Assembly: GCA_016748015.1 (NCBI GenBank) | Contig: JAAOMT010000591.1 | Coordinates: forward strand, 853,996-917,995 | Reading direction: 5' to 3' | DNA from: Geosiphon pyriformis | Taxonomy: Eukaryota; Glomeromycota; Glomeromycetes; Archaeosporales; Geosiphonaceae | Length of the DNA stretch: 64,000 nucleotides | In this document: piece after piece, positions 22,560-31,477 of the stretch | Position numbering within the stretch: position 1 is the stretch's first letter | Layout of the letters: every line of letters begins with the position of its first letter | Translations under genes and position numbers: made by a program | Notes under the pieces: model-generated | Database searches by the model: none | The model's input: the letters and a program-made list of their open reading frames with translations, nothing else | Told to the model about the DNA's origin: nothing

Positions 22560-23262
22560 TTGAGAGACAGTCGACATTGGTGTGGAGTTTTCTTGGTTTG
22601 TGGTGTACTATATATCAATAGTTTGCTAGAAATTCTATCCATTAGGTTAGTTTTGTATTGAGTTGGGTGTTTTTGTTTTGTAATCATTTGAGTCCAATAT
22701 TATCAGTAATAATATCAAATTTTTTAGGTCTGAGATAAAGGTTGAAGTGATGTAGGGCCCAAATTACAGCTGCTGTTTCTAGTTTTGTGGCAAGGTAATT
22801 TTTCTTGGCTGGTTTCAATGTTCTGCTAGCATAAGCAATTATTTACTTATTTCTGTTGTCATCTAATTGTGATAAAATGGCACCAAAGGCAGTATAAAAA
22901 GCATCTGTGGCTAATCGAAATCGGTTACTGAAGTCTGAGTAGGCAAGAATTGGAGCTGTTGTCAGTTTTTCTTTAAAAATTTCAAAAGCTTTTTGGTGTT
23001 CTGTAGTCCATTTGTATTTAATGTTTTTGGTGGTGAGCTGGTTAAGGGGTTTTGCAATTTCCGAGAATCTTTTGATAAACTTCCAATAGTAGAATGCTAA
23101 TTCGATGAATCCTCTTAGTTTAGTGGTATTTTGAGGGGTTTTGAAATTTTTGACAGTGCTTATTTTTCCTGGATCAGGTTTGATTCCATCTTTACTAACA
23201 ATGTGACCAAGAAAAGCCAAACTTGTTTTTCCAAAGTAGCATTTTTCGATGTTTAGTTTCAA
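22560..23262 (-). pseudogene. RT connection and RNase H of element C
   Basis: Open from 23262 to 22843 on the minus strand: C-Y-F-G-K-T-S-L-A-F-L-G-H-I-V-S at the start, then P-L-N-Q-L-T, and RNase H A-T-D-A-F-Y-T-A-F-G-A-I-L (about 22,890-22,925) with the first catalytic Asp kept. Further down are A-Y-A-S-R-T-L, I-I-T-D-N (about 22,715) and the D-C-L-S-R motif (about 22,567). Stops at 22,843, about 22,645 and 22,624. Confidence 0.87.
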
Positions 23263-23269
23263 TCCTGCT

Positions 23270-24060
23270 TTTTGTAATCATTGAAAAACTTCTTGCAGGT
23301 GTTTTAAGTGTAATTCAAAAGATGGCAAATAAACATCAGTATCATTGAGATAGACAACTATGGATTTCCAAAGAAGGCCTTTGTAAACAACATCCATGAG
23401 TCTTTAGAATGTTGCTGGTGCATTGCACAGTCCGAAAAGCATTACATTAAACTTGTAATTTCCTCCTTAAGTAGTAAAAGCTGTCTTGGGGTGATCTTTG
23501 GGGTCCATAATGACTTGCCAGTATCCGCTTTCTAAATCTAGTGTTGAAAAGTATTTGGATTTTCCAAGAGCATCTAACATGTCATCGATTCGAGGAAAAG
23601 GGTAGGCATCTCCAATGATGACACTGTTGAGTTGTTAATAATCAACACAAAATTGTATCTTTCCATTTTTCTTTTTAACTAAAACCACAGGTGAGGCCCA
23701 TGGACTTATTGATGGTTGAATAAGCTCATTGTTAAGCATCTGTTGTTCTTCTCGGATAAATTGGTGACTTTCTGGAGCAACTCGGTAGGCTTGTTGTCGT
23801 CTTGGTTTGGCATTTCTTGTATAGATTTGGTGTTGAACCAAATTGGTTCTTCCTAAGTCATTGTTGTTTTTAGCAAAGATATCAGCAAATTCTGCAATTA
23901 GCTCTTTGAGCTGGTTCTGTTGTTGTGGTTCAAGTTGTTCCATGTTGATTCGAGATAGTTTTTCTATGACAACATAGTAGTTTTCAGAACTGGGATTTGG
24001 GTTGATTTTTGGTAGTAAATGTTTAATGATTTCTGAGAAATTGGAAACTGTCTAGGGTAA
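23270..24060 (-). pseudogene. Reverse transcriptase of element C
   Basis: Minus-strand blocks: L-I-A-E-F-A-D-I-F-A (about 23,880), P-W-A-S-P-V-V-L-V-K-K-K-N-G (about 23,690), C-V-D-Y (23,640), F-S-T-L-D-L (about 23,550), F-G-L-C-N-A-P-A-T-F (about 23,420) and the active site reading V-Y-L-N-D (about 23,350), so the first Asp of Y-x-D-D is Asn. Stops at 23,635, 23,467, 23,404 and 23,279, each at an apparent Gln or Trp position. Confidence 0.9.
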
Positions 24061-24359
24061 TTCTTGTTGAAAGATGTTACTGTGAATAACTTCAATTTCT
24101 GTGTTATTTAATAAAACTATGGGGTAACTGTTGGGATTGTAAAAAGTAACTCAGACTTTCTTTGTTCCTTCTGGAATGTAAATATTTGGGATCAAGATAT
24201 TATGTTCCAAGCAGATTTGTTCATTGGACTCAAAAATTTGTTGTGCAGTTATTGGCTTTGGGCAGGTGTAGATTTCTGGATGTTCTCTAAAGGGTGAAAT
24301 AGTAATTGGTTGTGGAAGTCATAGAATCTGGTAAGATTCATTTTGTTTGTTAAGAGCTA

Positions 24360-24830
24360 TGTTTACTGGAACTGTGAATCATCCAGTTGAACCAAAACCT
24401 TTGGTTCTTCTTCCACTCTTTCCCAATTGTTCTCTTTGACTGACTAATTGTAAACCTGAAATGTTGATTAAGGGTAAATAAATAGCTTGAGCAATTTTTT
24501 TGGCATGTTCAATCTAAAAAAGTTTATTGGTTTCATTTTGTAACATGATTGTAATGTCTCCTATATATCCCACATCTATGATTTCTCCTCTAACATTAAT
24601 TCCTTTGCTCGCCAATAATGACTGTGAAGTGATTTGGACCATTGCTCCTGGTGGGATTTCGAGGGCAATTTTGAGGTTGATTTTTGTGAGTGATTTAGGT
24701 TTGAGAGTAAGAGTATTTTTTCCTGGATATCTTAGATCATATTCAGCATCAATTTCGTGGGCTTTTTCAGGCTTTATTTCTTGTCCATTGTTGTTGAAGT
24801 ATTTGAGTTGTGAAGCAGGCTGATTTTCAA
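24360..24830 (-). pseudogene. dUTPase domain of element C
   Basis: Hydrolyses dUTP to dUMP, which would limit uracil incorporation during reverse transcription. All five trimeric dUTPase motifs are recognisable in order on the minus strand: Y-D-L-R-Y (I), S-Q-S-L-L-A-S-K-G (II, usually R-S-x-L-A), I-I-D-V-G-Y-I-G-D (III, catalytic Asp and substrate-stacking Tyr kept), K-I-A-Q-A-I (IV) and R-R-T-K-G-F-G-S-T-G (V, usually R-G-T-x-G-F-G-S-T-G). A TAG near 24,514 separates motif III from IV and a TGA near 24,380 follows motif V. It lies in the same frame as protease and RT, between them. No other dUTPase-like domain is seen in element B. Confidence 0.88.
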
Positions 24831-24999
24831 TGAGATAGATGGGTGTGGCTTCTATTTTTTCTGTTGCTTCAGGTTCTCTGAATTCAATTTCGTATTCATT
24901 ACTTTTACTGGGCAAGAAAATGCTAAGAGCATAGCATTCAGGACACCATTGTTCATCACAAAGCATTATGCATTCCTCACATAATTTAATGTTCATTTG

Positions 25000-25692
25000 C
25001 TCTAGTCATTGAGCTTGAGCTTCTTTGGTTAGATAGGTGTGACTGGCAATTTGGTGATATACTTCTACTTCATCTTCGTAGTTGTATTCAGCGATTTCAA
25101 AGGTATATGTAATGTATTCTGATTCTTTCATTTGATGAACATTTTTTTGAGTGGCTTCATTGATTAAAGCCATTGCTAAATCAAAAATCATTTTGGCATT
25201 GTGAAGGTAATGGTACAGTTTATTGAAGGGACTATTGTAAGCAACATCAAAAGATGTTCTTCTTTTGACTTTTTCTGAAATTGATAAAACATATTGGCAG
25301 GTTTGATTGCAGACTCCTCCTCTCATTGCTACATCAATCCAATTGCATTCTTCTGGTAACATATCTCCACAAGTTAAATAAAAAGTGTTGTCCCATTTTC
25401 TACTTCTTTTTATTAGATGGTCCTATTGTTTTCTGTGGCATGCCTTACAGTAATAACAAGTATGATTTCCATATTCTTCTTCAAGTGAAATGCAGACTCC
25501 CATTGATGAAAGTTTTTTGTAGTAATCTTTGCATTTGAGTGGAATATAAGAGCATTGTTTTTGTGGTTCTGGTTTTGAATAGGGGACATTCCATCCAGAT
25601 GTTACTGGTTCTTTTGTTTCAAAAGAATTGTTTGTTGAAAAATACTGTTGTTCAGTTTCATCAGCCCAATTAGAGGTTGATTCAAGTGCCAT
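25000..25692 (-). pseudogene. Cys-rich module of element C between protease and dUTPase
   Basis: Minus-strand frame with clustered cysteines: G-V-C-I-S...H-T-C-Y-Y-C-K-A-C-H (about 25,430-25,490), L-T-C-G-D-M-L-P-E-E-C (about 25,350-25,385), G-V-C-N-Q-T-C-Q-Y (about 25,290-25,320) and, after a stop at 25,006, L-C-E-E-C-I-M-L-C-D-E-Q-W-C-P-E-C (about 24,930-24,985). The spacing suggests several zinc sites. Family not recognised. Element B has a smaller Cys-containing segment at the equivalent place (S-C-A-R-C-W-C, about 17,043). Confidence 0.6.
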
Positions 25693-25699
25693 AAATGTT

Positions 25700-26420
25700 T
25701 CACTGATGGGTTTTTCTTTTTCTGGTTTGAATTCAAAAGCTGGGACTTTTTTGGAGCATTTGTTGAATGTACCACAAGTGGTAGGTACTCGAGTGTATTG
25801 TCCTTGGTAGGAGATTGTTAACTCTTATGTCTCCCAATTCAGATTAGCATTGGCTTTTTGAAGCCAATCTTTTCTGACGAAAGCTTGGTATTAGAGAGCA
25901 TCCATGACCAGAACTTTGATTGAAATGGTGATTCCGTCAATTGTGAATAGGAAGTTGTTAATCTCTCCTACTGGAGTCTTTTTCATGCCATTAGCAGTGA
26001 CAATGATTATCTGAGCTGGTCAGTTAACATTTCTCTTTAGCTGCTGTATTAATTGATATGTGATGATGCTTCCAGCAGATCCACTGTCTAGGATCAAGCG
26101 AATTGGCTTTCCTTCTACTTCAGCTTCTGTGTATATTACAGTAATGGCTTTTTGCTCGTTAGCCACTGCATTGCTAAGCAAGAATGGTGATTTATTTGCT
26201 TTAAATTCAAAAGGAAATATATCTGAAAGGTTGGCATTTTCAGCAATTCTGGCTGGTGGGATTGTGGTAGGAGTATAGGAAGGGTTTTGTTGTTGTGCTG
26301 CAGCTCTACTTTCTGAGAGTGCAGTATGGTAAAAATTCTGTTTTTCTGGCATTGTAAGATAATTAGGTTGAGTATGATAGTGGTTGGGTCTTGGTTGAGC
26401 TGAATTTTGGGGAACCAATT
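25700..26420 (-). pseudogene. Protease of element C (retropepsin-like)
   Basis: Open from 26418 to 26020 on the minus strand, with L-I-L-D-S-G-S-A-G-S-I-I at about 26,065-26,100: the catalytic D-S-G is intact, unlike element B. A stop at 26,020 is followed in frame by I-I-I-V-T-A-N-G and by K-D-W-L-Q-K-A (about 25,860), the conserved end of the domain. Release of gag, dUTPase and pol parts from a single polyprotein would depend on this enzyme. Confidence 0.85.
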
Positions 26421-26689
26421 GGTTGTTTGAATTGATCCTATTGTTGTTTACTTGGTATCGGTTTTGTGGTGTGAATTAATTTTGCGAAATCAATCTTTGA
26501 GCAGGTACTTGATAATATTGTGTGGGTGGTTGTTGGTATTGCTGTTGGATTGGCTGTGGGGCAGGCTAATAATAGTTACTTTGGTATTGGGGTCTTGGTG
26601 GATAGTAAGCTGGTGGTGGTGGTTGATAATAAGATTGCTGTGGTGAAAGGTAACATTGATTACTCCTATTTTGTTGGTCTCATTATAAT

Positions 26690-28187
26690 TTTCTGCAATC
26701 TTGTTTCCAATGTCCTAGAATTCCACAATAATAACAATTTTGGATTTGGTTGTTGGATGGTGGTCTGAAGTTGTTTTGATTATGTCATTGTAGGGATTAG
26801 TATCTTTGTGGTTGTTGTGATTGCTGTAGCTGCTGTTGTTGCTGTTGGTTGGTGAAATAGTTTTCAACTTTCTTGGTTAATTGGTCAATCTTTTCTTCAG
26901 CTGCTGAGCTGGTTTTTCCAATAGCCAGGTTAACAAGTTTGGTATGGTTGGCTTTTTCCATGGCCATTTCATAGTTTTTTGTCTATTGAATAGCAGTAGC
27001 TAAATCTTCTGGTGCATGTGGGCGAACTTTCTTGATAAGTTTGTCTTTTAGTCTAGCAATTAATTGATCCAAAATTTGTGCATTGGAGTAGTATTCATTG
27101 GTTTCCAATTGGCAAATCCTTCTAAGCAGTTTGTTGAATTTCCCAAAATAGGTCATAACTGATTCACTTGGTTTTTGCTTGATATTTTGGAACCAATTTC
27201 GAAGGGTGATGGAAGTGTTATTGTTAGTGAACTGTTCTAGGAAAGCAGTTTTAAATGCTTCTCAGTATTCTGGTGGGGCTTCCAAGTTTTCAAACCATTC
27301 ACCAGCCATTTCTTGTAAAAAGTATAGAATTGCTTTTAACATTCTGGCAGTGTTCCAACCATTTGCATCTCCTGCTTTTGAGACTTTTTCAAGCCATTCT
27401 TGAGGACTGGTTTCACTGTCTTCTCCTGTGAACTCAGGGATTTTTGCGATATATGTGGAGGCCATTTTTTCTTTGTTTTCTGAGTTTTCTGTTTCTTGTT
27501 CTAATTCGGTCTTTTCACTTCGATTTTCTGCTAAGTAGTCAATAAGGTTTGTGCTGGTTAATATTGGTTCCTGTTGTTGAATAGGGCTTTTGGGTGACTG
27601 AAAATCTTCTATTCTTGAAAACCAAATAAGTGGTGAGCTTGGTGTTTGCAGTTGAGCAAGTGAAGCTAAAAATGATGTGATTGAGAGTGGTAATTTAAAG
27701 CTGGTTTCTTGTTCTGGAGTTTGTAAATGTTTGGCAGTGGTTTTTGGTATATTGGGAGTAGTTCTGAGTTTTTGTTTTCTTTTTTTTTTTTCTTCTTCTG
27801 TTTTTGATTCAAAACTAAGAGAAAATTTCTGTTCTACTGGGTAATTCTCTTCATAATACTGAATAATATTGAAGTTGAGTTCTTGGAAGTATGTTTCAAG
27901 TGTTTGACTGTTAAAATCCTAAGTGTTTAAACAAGAGTGATGTATTAAGTTTTCATATAAGTTGTGTCTAACTTCTGAAATGTTGTAGTCTCCAAAAAAA
28001 TAATTGTTGATACGATTTTCAATGTACTGGTAAAGTGTTTTTTTGAATGTTTCAATTCTGTCTGAGATGTTAAATCTCTGCTTGCAGTGAGTGTAGATTG
28101 ACTGATAATACTCTAGAGTTTTTGAATCTGTTTGAGTCACCACTTTTGAAGTTGTTGTCACTGTGTTATTTTTGTGGAAGAGTACCA
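26690..28187 (-). pseudogene. gag pseudogene of element C
   Basis: Leader region 28187-~27,490 (open to a stop at 27,919, helical, aromatic-rich) begins with TTG GTA CTC in the candidate primer site and has no ATG before M-A-S-T-Y-I at 27,465. The capsid core follows: P-E-F-T-G-E-D (27,430), P-Q-E-W-L-E-K, F-K-T-A-F-L-E-Q-F and S-V-M-T-Y-F-G-K-F. The zinc knuckle C-Y-Y-C-G-I-L-G-H-W-K-Q-D-C at about 26,697-26,740 is intact CCHC. Stops near 27,262, 26,983 and 26,800. Same frame as pol throughout. Confidence 0.85.
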
Positions 28188-28189
28188 AA
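28170..28189 (-). other. Candidate primer-binding site of element C
   Basis: On the minus strand, directly after the 5' LTR: TTTGGTACTCTTCCAC. Shares GGTxCTC with the corresponding positions of elements A and B but diverges afterwards. Primer tRNA not identified. Confidence 0.4.
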
Positions 28190-29171
28190 TATTACTGGAG
28201 GTTTTTGGTCTCTTTTTTTAAATATTGTTTATACCTGTTTGCTGTGAATTCATGTTTTCTGGAGGTGGTTGAATCTCCAGTAACTGAATTTATCTTCAAA
28301 TTATCTCCTATAATTTGAACTGCTGGGCTTATAGTAGAATGGCCAATTCTATGCCAGTTACTTTATGTAGTTACATTGTAGTAAATGTCAACTCTTTTCC
28401 AGGAATTGCTCGTCTGGAAGCTTACAAAAAATGTGTAGTTATTTTGCTGTGAAAGTCAACTCTTCTACAGGAATCTCATCTGTAGGCTATCCTAATGATT
28501 GTAATAAGAAAAAATAAAAAAAAATAAAGGAAATATAAAAAAAATGGGATTTTATCAAGGGAAACGTTTTTTATCCAGGCCTGAAGTCACTAACAGTTTA
28601 CTGAAATTGGTAGCTAATCAATTTCGAAATGTTAGTTGGGTTTTGAGGATTTTCCAAGTGCAATAATTAAAGAATTTTGGTTTTTCGAATTTATTTGATA
28701 TTTATTTCTTTTTGTGTGTGTAGGAATGGTTCTAAGTAATAAATCTAAAGTAAGATACATTTTCTTGAAGAGAAAAGCTCTTCTTTTATACAACTTGTCA
28801 TAACACTATTCCATGAACTTGAACTTTGCTATTTTCTATGATTTTGCTGAACTAAAGATACATTTCGGCAAACTACAAGTTATTTCTGCGAACTATTAAA
28901 TATTTTGGTGAACTATCAATTATTTTGGCAAATTTTTACAAATTTTGGTGAATTTTTGAATGTTACATAGTTTGAAGTATTGCATAATTAATCATCACAC
29001 TTAGGTTACATTTATGTTATATACAAATTGGGTTATTAATTAAATAATAACTTCAGATATTTTTGCTAATGTAATAAGTAATAATTTGGGATAATAATAT
29101 ATGCTAATTAATGATAAGAATTATAAAGGTAATTTCATGCTAAACAGTATCTTTAATTTCATCTGGTAACA
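28190..29171 (-). repeat. 5' LTR of element C
   Basis: Begins TATTACTGG (expected TGTTA, one transition) and ends TCTGGTAACA. Homologous to 19331-20311 over its whole length with scattered, mostly transitional differences. Confidence 0.93.
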
Positions 29172-29175
29172 ACAT

Positions 29176-29775
29176 TACAAACTTTCCTCTCCTTATTACT
29201 CCCAAACAAATGGCCTAGTGGAATGTTTCAATAGAACACTATGTAAAACCTTAGCCAAAACAAGTAAAGAAACAAACTTATAGGACAAAGTACTGCCTTC
29301 AGCTTTGTTTGCTTATAGAACTGTGAATTATGACATAACAAATTATGAACCCTTTTTTCTGCTCTATGGACGCATGGCAACACTACCAATAGAAACTGAC
29401 ATTGAGACAATATCCTTTAAAGAGATTACAATAGCAAATTACAAAGACATTTTGCAAAGAAGACTTGGTACCATTCTTGACTCATTGGTAGAAGCATGAA
29501 TAGTTGCTTTTGAAAAGATAAAACAGTTTCAAGAAAAGCTTAAAAAGAAGAAAACCTATAAAACACTTTCTTTAAGTATTGGTAACTTGGTTTTGGAATA
29601 CCATTCAGACAAAGACAATATCTATGGTGATAAATTCTCTAGCTGATGGAAAAGACCCTTTATAGTCAACAAAGTTTTGAACAATGATTCTTATATTCTT
29701 TAAGATCAATCTGGAACAATCTTTAATAATTGTTCTATTTATGACATGCGACTCAAGAAATATCACAAATGATCT
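29176..29775 (+). pseudogene. Integrase of element B, C-terminal part
   Basis: Continues the integrase core cut at 19,330: S-P-Y-Y-S-Q-T-N-G-L-V-E with the catalytic Glu (about 29,193-29,225), F-A-Y-R-T-V-N-Y (29,305 on), L-L-Y-G-R-M-A-T-L-P and a C-terminal segment ending near 29,770. Stops at 29,281, 29,497, 29,644 and 29,701. Frame agrees with the N-terminal part after subtracting the insertion plus duplication (9,845 bp). Confidence 0.87.
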
Positions 29776-29852
29776 GATTGGTTACCTGTTGTGATAATAC
29801 CGACCCAAATGATCAGCAAAAATCAGATATAAATAAATGCACCACTCCCAAA

Positions 29853-30530
29853 ACAGAGGTATTTTTAATTGATATGAACAATTATTTTTTGGATTAAAAC
29901 ATTCAAAATGCTTTCTATACTCTTCATGAGTATTGGATTAAAAACTATTCAAATACTACTCTAACCATTGGAAAACAAACTACAATAACTGACAACAGTG
30001 GAACACATACTGTTATCAGACCAAAGAAAACAACTACCAAAAAAGAAAGAATTGGTAACAAAATAGATAAGTATTTGCTGGAGAGTATAACAGCAGCAAT
30101 ACTTGCACCTTCCATTACAATTGGAAAAACAATTAAAGAAATCTTGCCTATAGACAAAAACTTGTCATATAAAAAACAACTAGAACTCTATGGTCGTCTT
30201 GGTAAAATCATAGAAGACATGAAGCTCATGAAAAAAACAACTTCTGAGATACAAGTGGAAATTTTGAACATTGTATGATTAGATTTTCCAAGAGTTTTGA
30301 CCATTGCAAGAAGAGCCAAAACTCTTATACAAAGATTTAATCTCTTGGACACAAAGCTCATTTCACTTCAAGTTTTATATACCTTATCCACAAAAGACTT
30401 CAACAAACTAGTTAGTTTTGAGTTAGATAAAACTCTTCAAATAGAGTATTCTCTAAATAGTTTGATTTTGCCAGAGCTTAATCTCTTTGGAGAGAATAAT
30501 GTTATGGTTAAAACTCATAGTTTTTATTAG
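29853..30530 (+). pseudogene. Post-integrase ORF of element B, unknown function, reads into the 3' LTR
   Basis: One frame from about 29,853 to 30,530 with only two stops (TAA near 29,895, TGA at 30,276-30,278), about 225 codons. Basic N-terminal part (R-P-K-K-T-T-T-K-K-E-R), then helical segments (Y-G-R-L-G-K-I-I-E-D-M-K; A-R-R-A-K-T-L-I-Q-R-F). No chromodomain, signal peptide or membrane segment seen. The last ten codons lie inside the 3' LTR (start 30,500). Family not recognised. Confidence 0.5.
30489..30499 (+). other. Polypurine tract of element B
   Basis: GGAGAGAATAA directly before the 3' LTR. Confidence 0.55.
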
Positions 30531-31198
30531 TTATTACATGTATTAGCCACTAATGTCATATAATTAGCCACCCTATTTTTAAATAGTGATCATTAACCTG
30601 ATCAATAACTTGACCATTGACCTGATCATTGACCTGATCATTGACCTGATCAATAACCTGGTCATTGACCACTTTCAATAAATATATAAGTAATGAGTCT
30701 TTTAGCTGTAGAAAATTATCAATGTAAGGAATCAAGACAATCAAAGAAATAAAATAACAAACTTCTATCTCAAACATTCTTTTATCACTAATTTCCCTTT
30801 TCTTACCTTTAAGTATCTGAACATCTTTTGGATAAAAGATTATTTGTTGACACTTTTCTAAAACATGTAATTGCAGTATTTGAAGATTATTTAAATAAAC
30901 ATGACTGAAAAGCACAAGTTGATACCTGATATTGAATTCTAAGAGCACTGACATGAAACATAGAATTATACCAGCAGTTATCAATTGTTGACAGTACAAA
31001 CTATCCTTCTATCTTCAGATTCTCTTGTTATCTTTTGAAAAGAATAGTGACTGAGATATTTTATAAGACTAATCTCATATATTGAATCCATATTCATTCA
31101 ATTTACTTATTGAAGTTGAATTTTCTTTGATTATTTCCATCATCCTATAATCCTGTTCTCTCTTGCTATCTGTTAGCTTGTTACTCCAACTCATAACA
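30500..31198 (+). repeat. 3' LTR of element B
   Basis: TGTTATGG...CATAACA, 699 bp, same length as the 5' LTR, with the 12-bp array at about 30,591-30,672 and an ATAT duplication after it. Confidence 0.95.
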
Positions 31199-31420
31199 AT
31201 ATATTTAAATTTATTAACAAATTTTAATTTAAATATATATATAACAATAAAAATAAAAATATTAAGATTATGATAAAAATTTAATAATGAATAAATAAAA
31301 TATAATAATAATTAAATATAATTTTTATTTATTTTTATTAAATAAATTAATTATTTTTATATTATTTAAATTAATAATTTAAAATATATAAATGATTTTT
31401 CTTGTCAATCCTTTAACTAT
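31199..31420. other. AT-rich spacer
   Basis: Low-complexity A/T between element B and LINE copy 2; no feature seen. Confidence 0.7.
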
Positions 31421-31477
31421 GATGAGAATGAAAAATTTTTTTTCTTAAAGCTGTAGTCTTCTTTTTTTCTTTTTTCT

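Larger units (their letters stand above)
19331..29171 (-). mobile_element. Nested Ty3/gypsy element C with dUTPase (9.84 kb)
   Basis: LTRs of 981 bp (19331-20311) and 982 bp (28190-29171), oriented on the minus strand, with target duplication ACAT (19327-19330 and 29172-29175) in the integrase gene of element B. From about 28,187 down to about 21,130 every recognised segment lies in one reading frame: leader, gag, protease, Cys-rich module, dUTPase, RT, RNase H, integrase. Only stops interrupt it; no frameshift was found. A further ORF in another frame lies between integrase and the 3' LTR. Confidence 0.95.
13650..31198 (+). mobile_element. Outer Ty3/gypsy element B (17.5 kb including a nested element)
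   Basis: LTRs of 699 bp each (13650-14348 and 30500-31198), 4-bp target duplication ATAT (13646-13649 and 31199-31202). Between them: primer-site region, gag, protease, RT, RNase H, integrase and a post-integrase ORF. Without the 9.84-kb nested element its length is about 7.7 kb, normal for the family. Gag, pro and pol lie in three frames related by -1 steps. Many stops plus several catalytic substitutions show it is dead. Confidence 0.95.

Noticed and set aside
24514-24996. dUTPase as a free-standing host gene
   Set aside because: It is flanked in the same frame by gypsy protease and RT and lies between matched LTRs.
26452-26768. Plus-strand hydrophobic frames opposite element C gag
   Set aside because: Antisense of the Gln/Pro/Tyr-rich gag linker, which produces Val/Trp/Leu-rich shadows.
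30556-30999. 147-codon minus-strand frame with N-D-Q-V repeats
   Set aside because: Lies entirely within the 3' LTR; the repeats are the 12-bp array translated.
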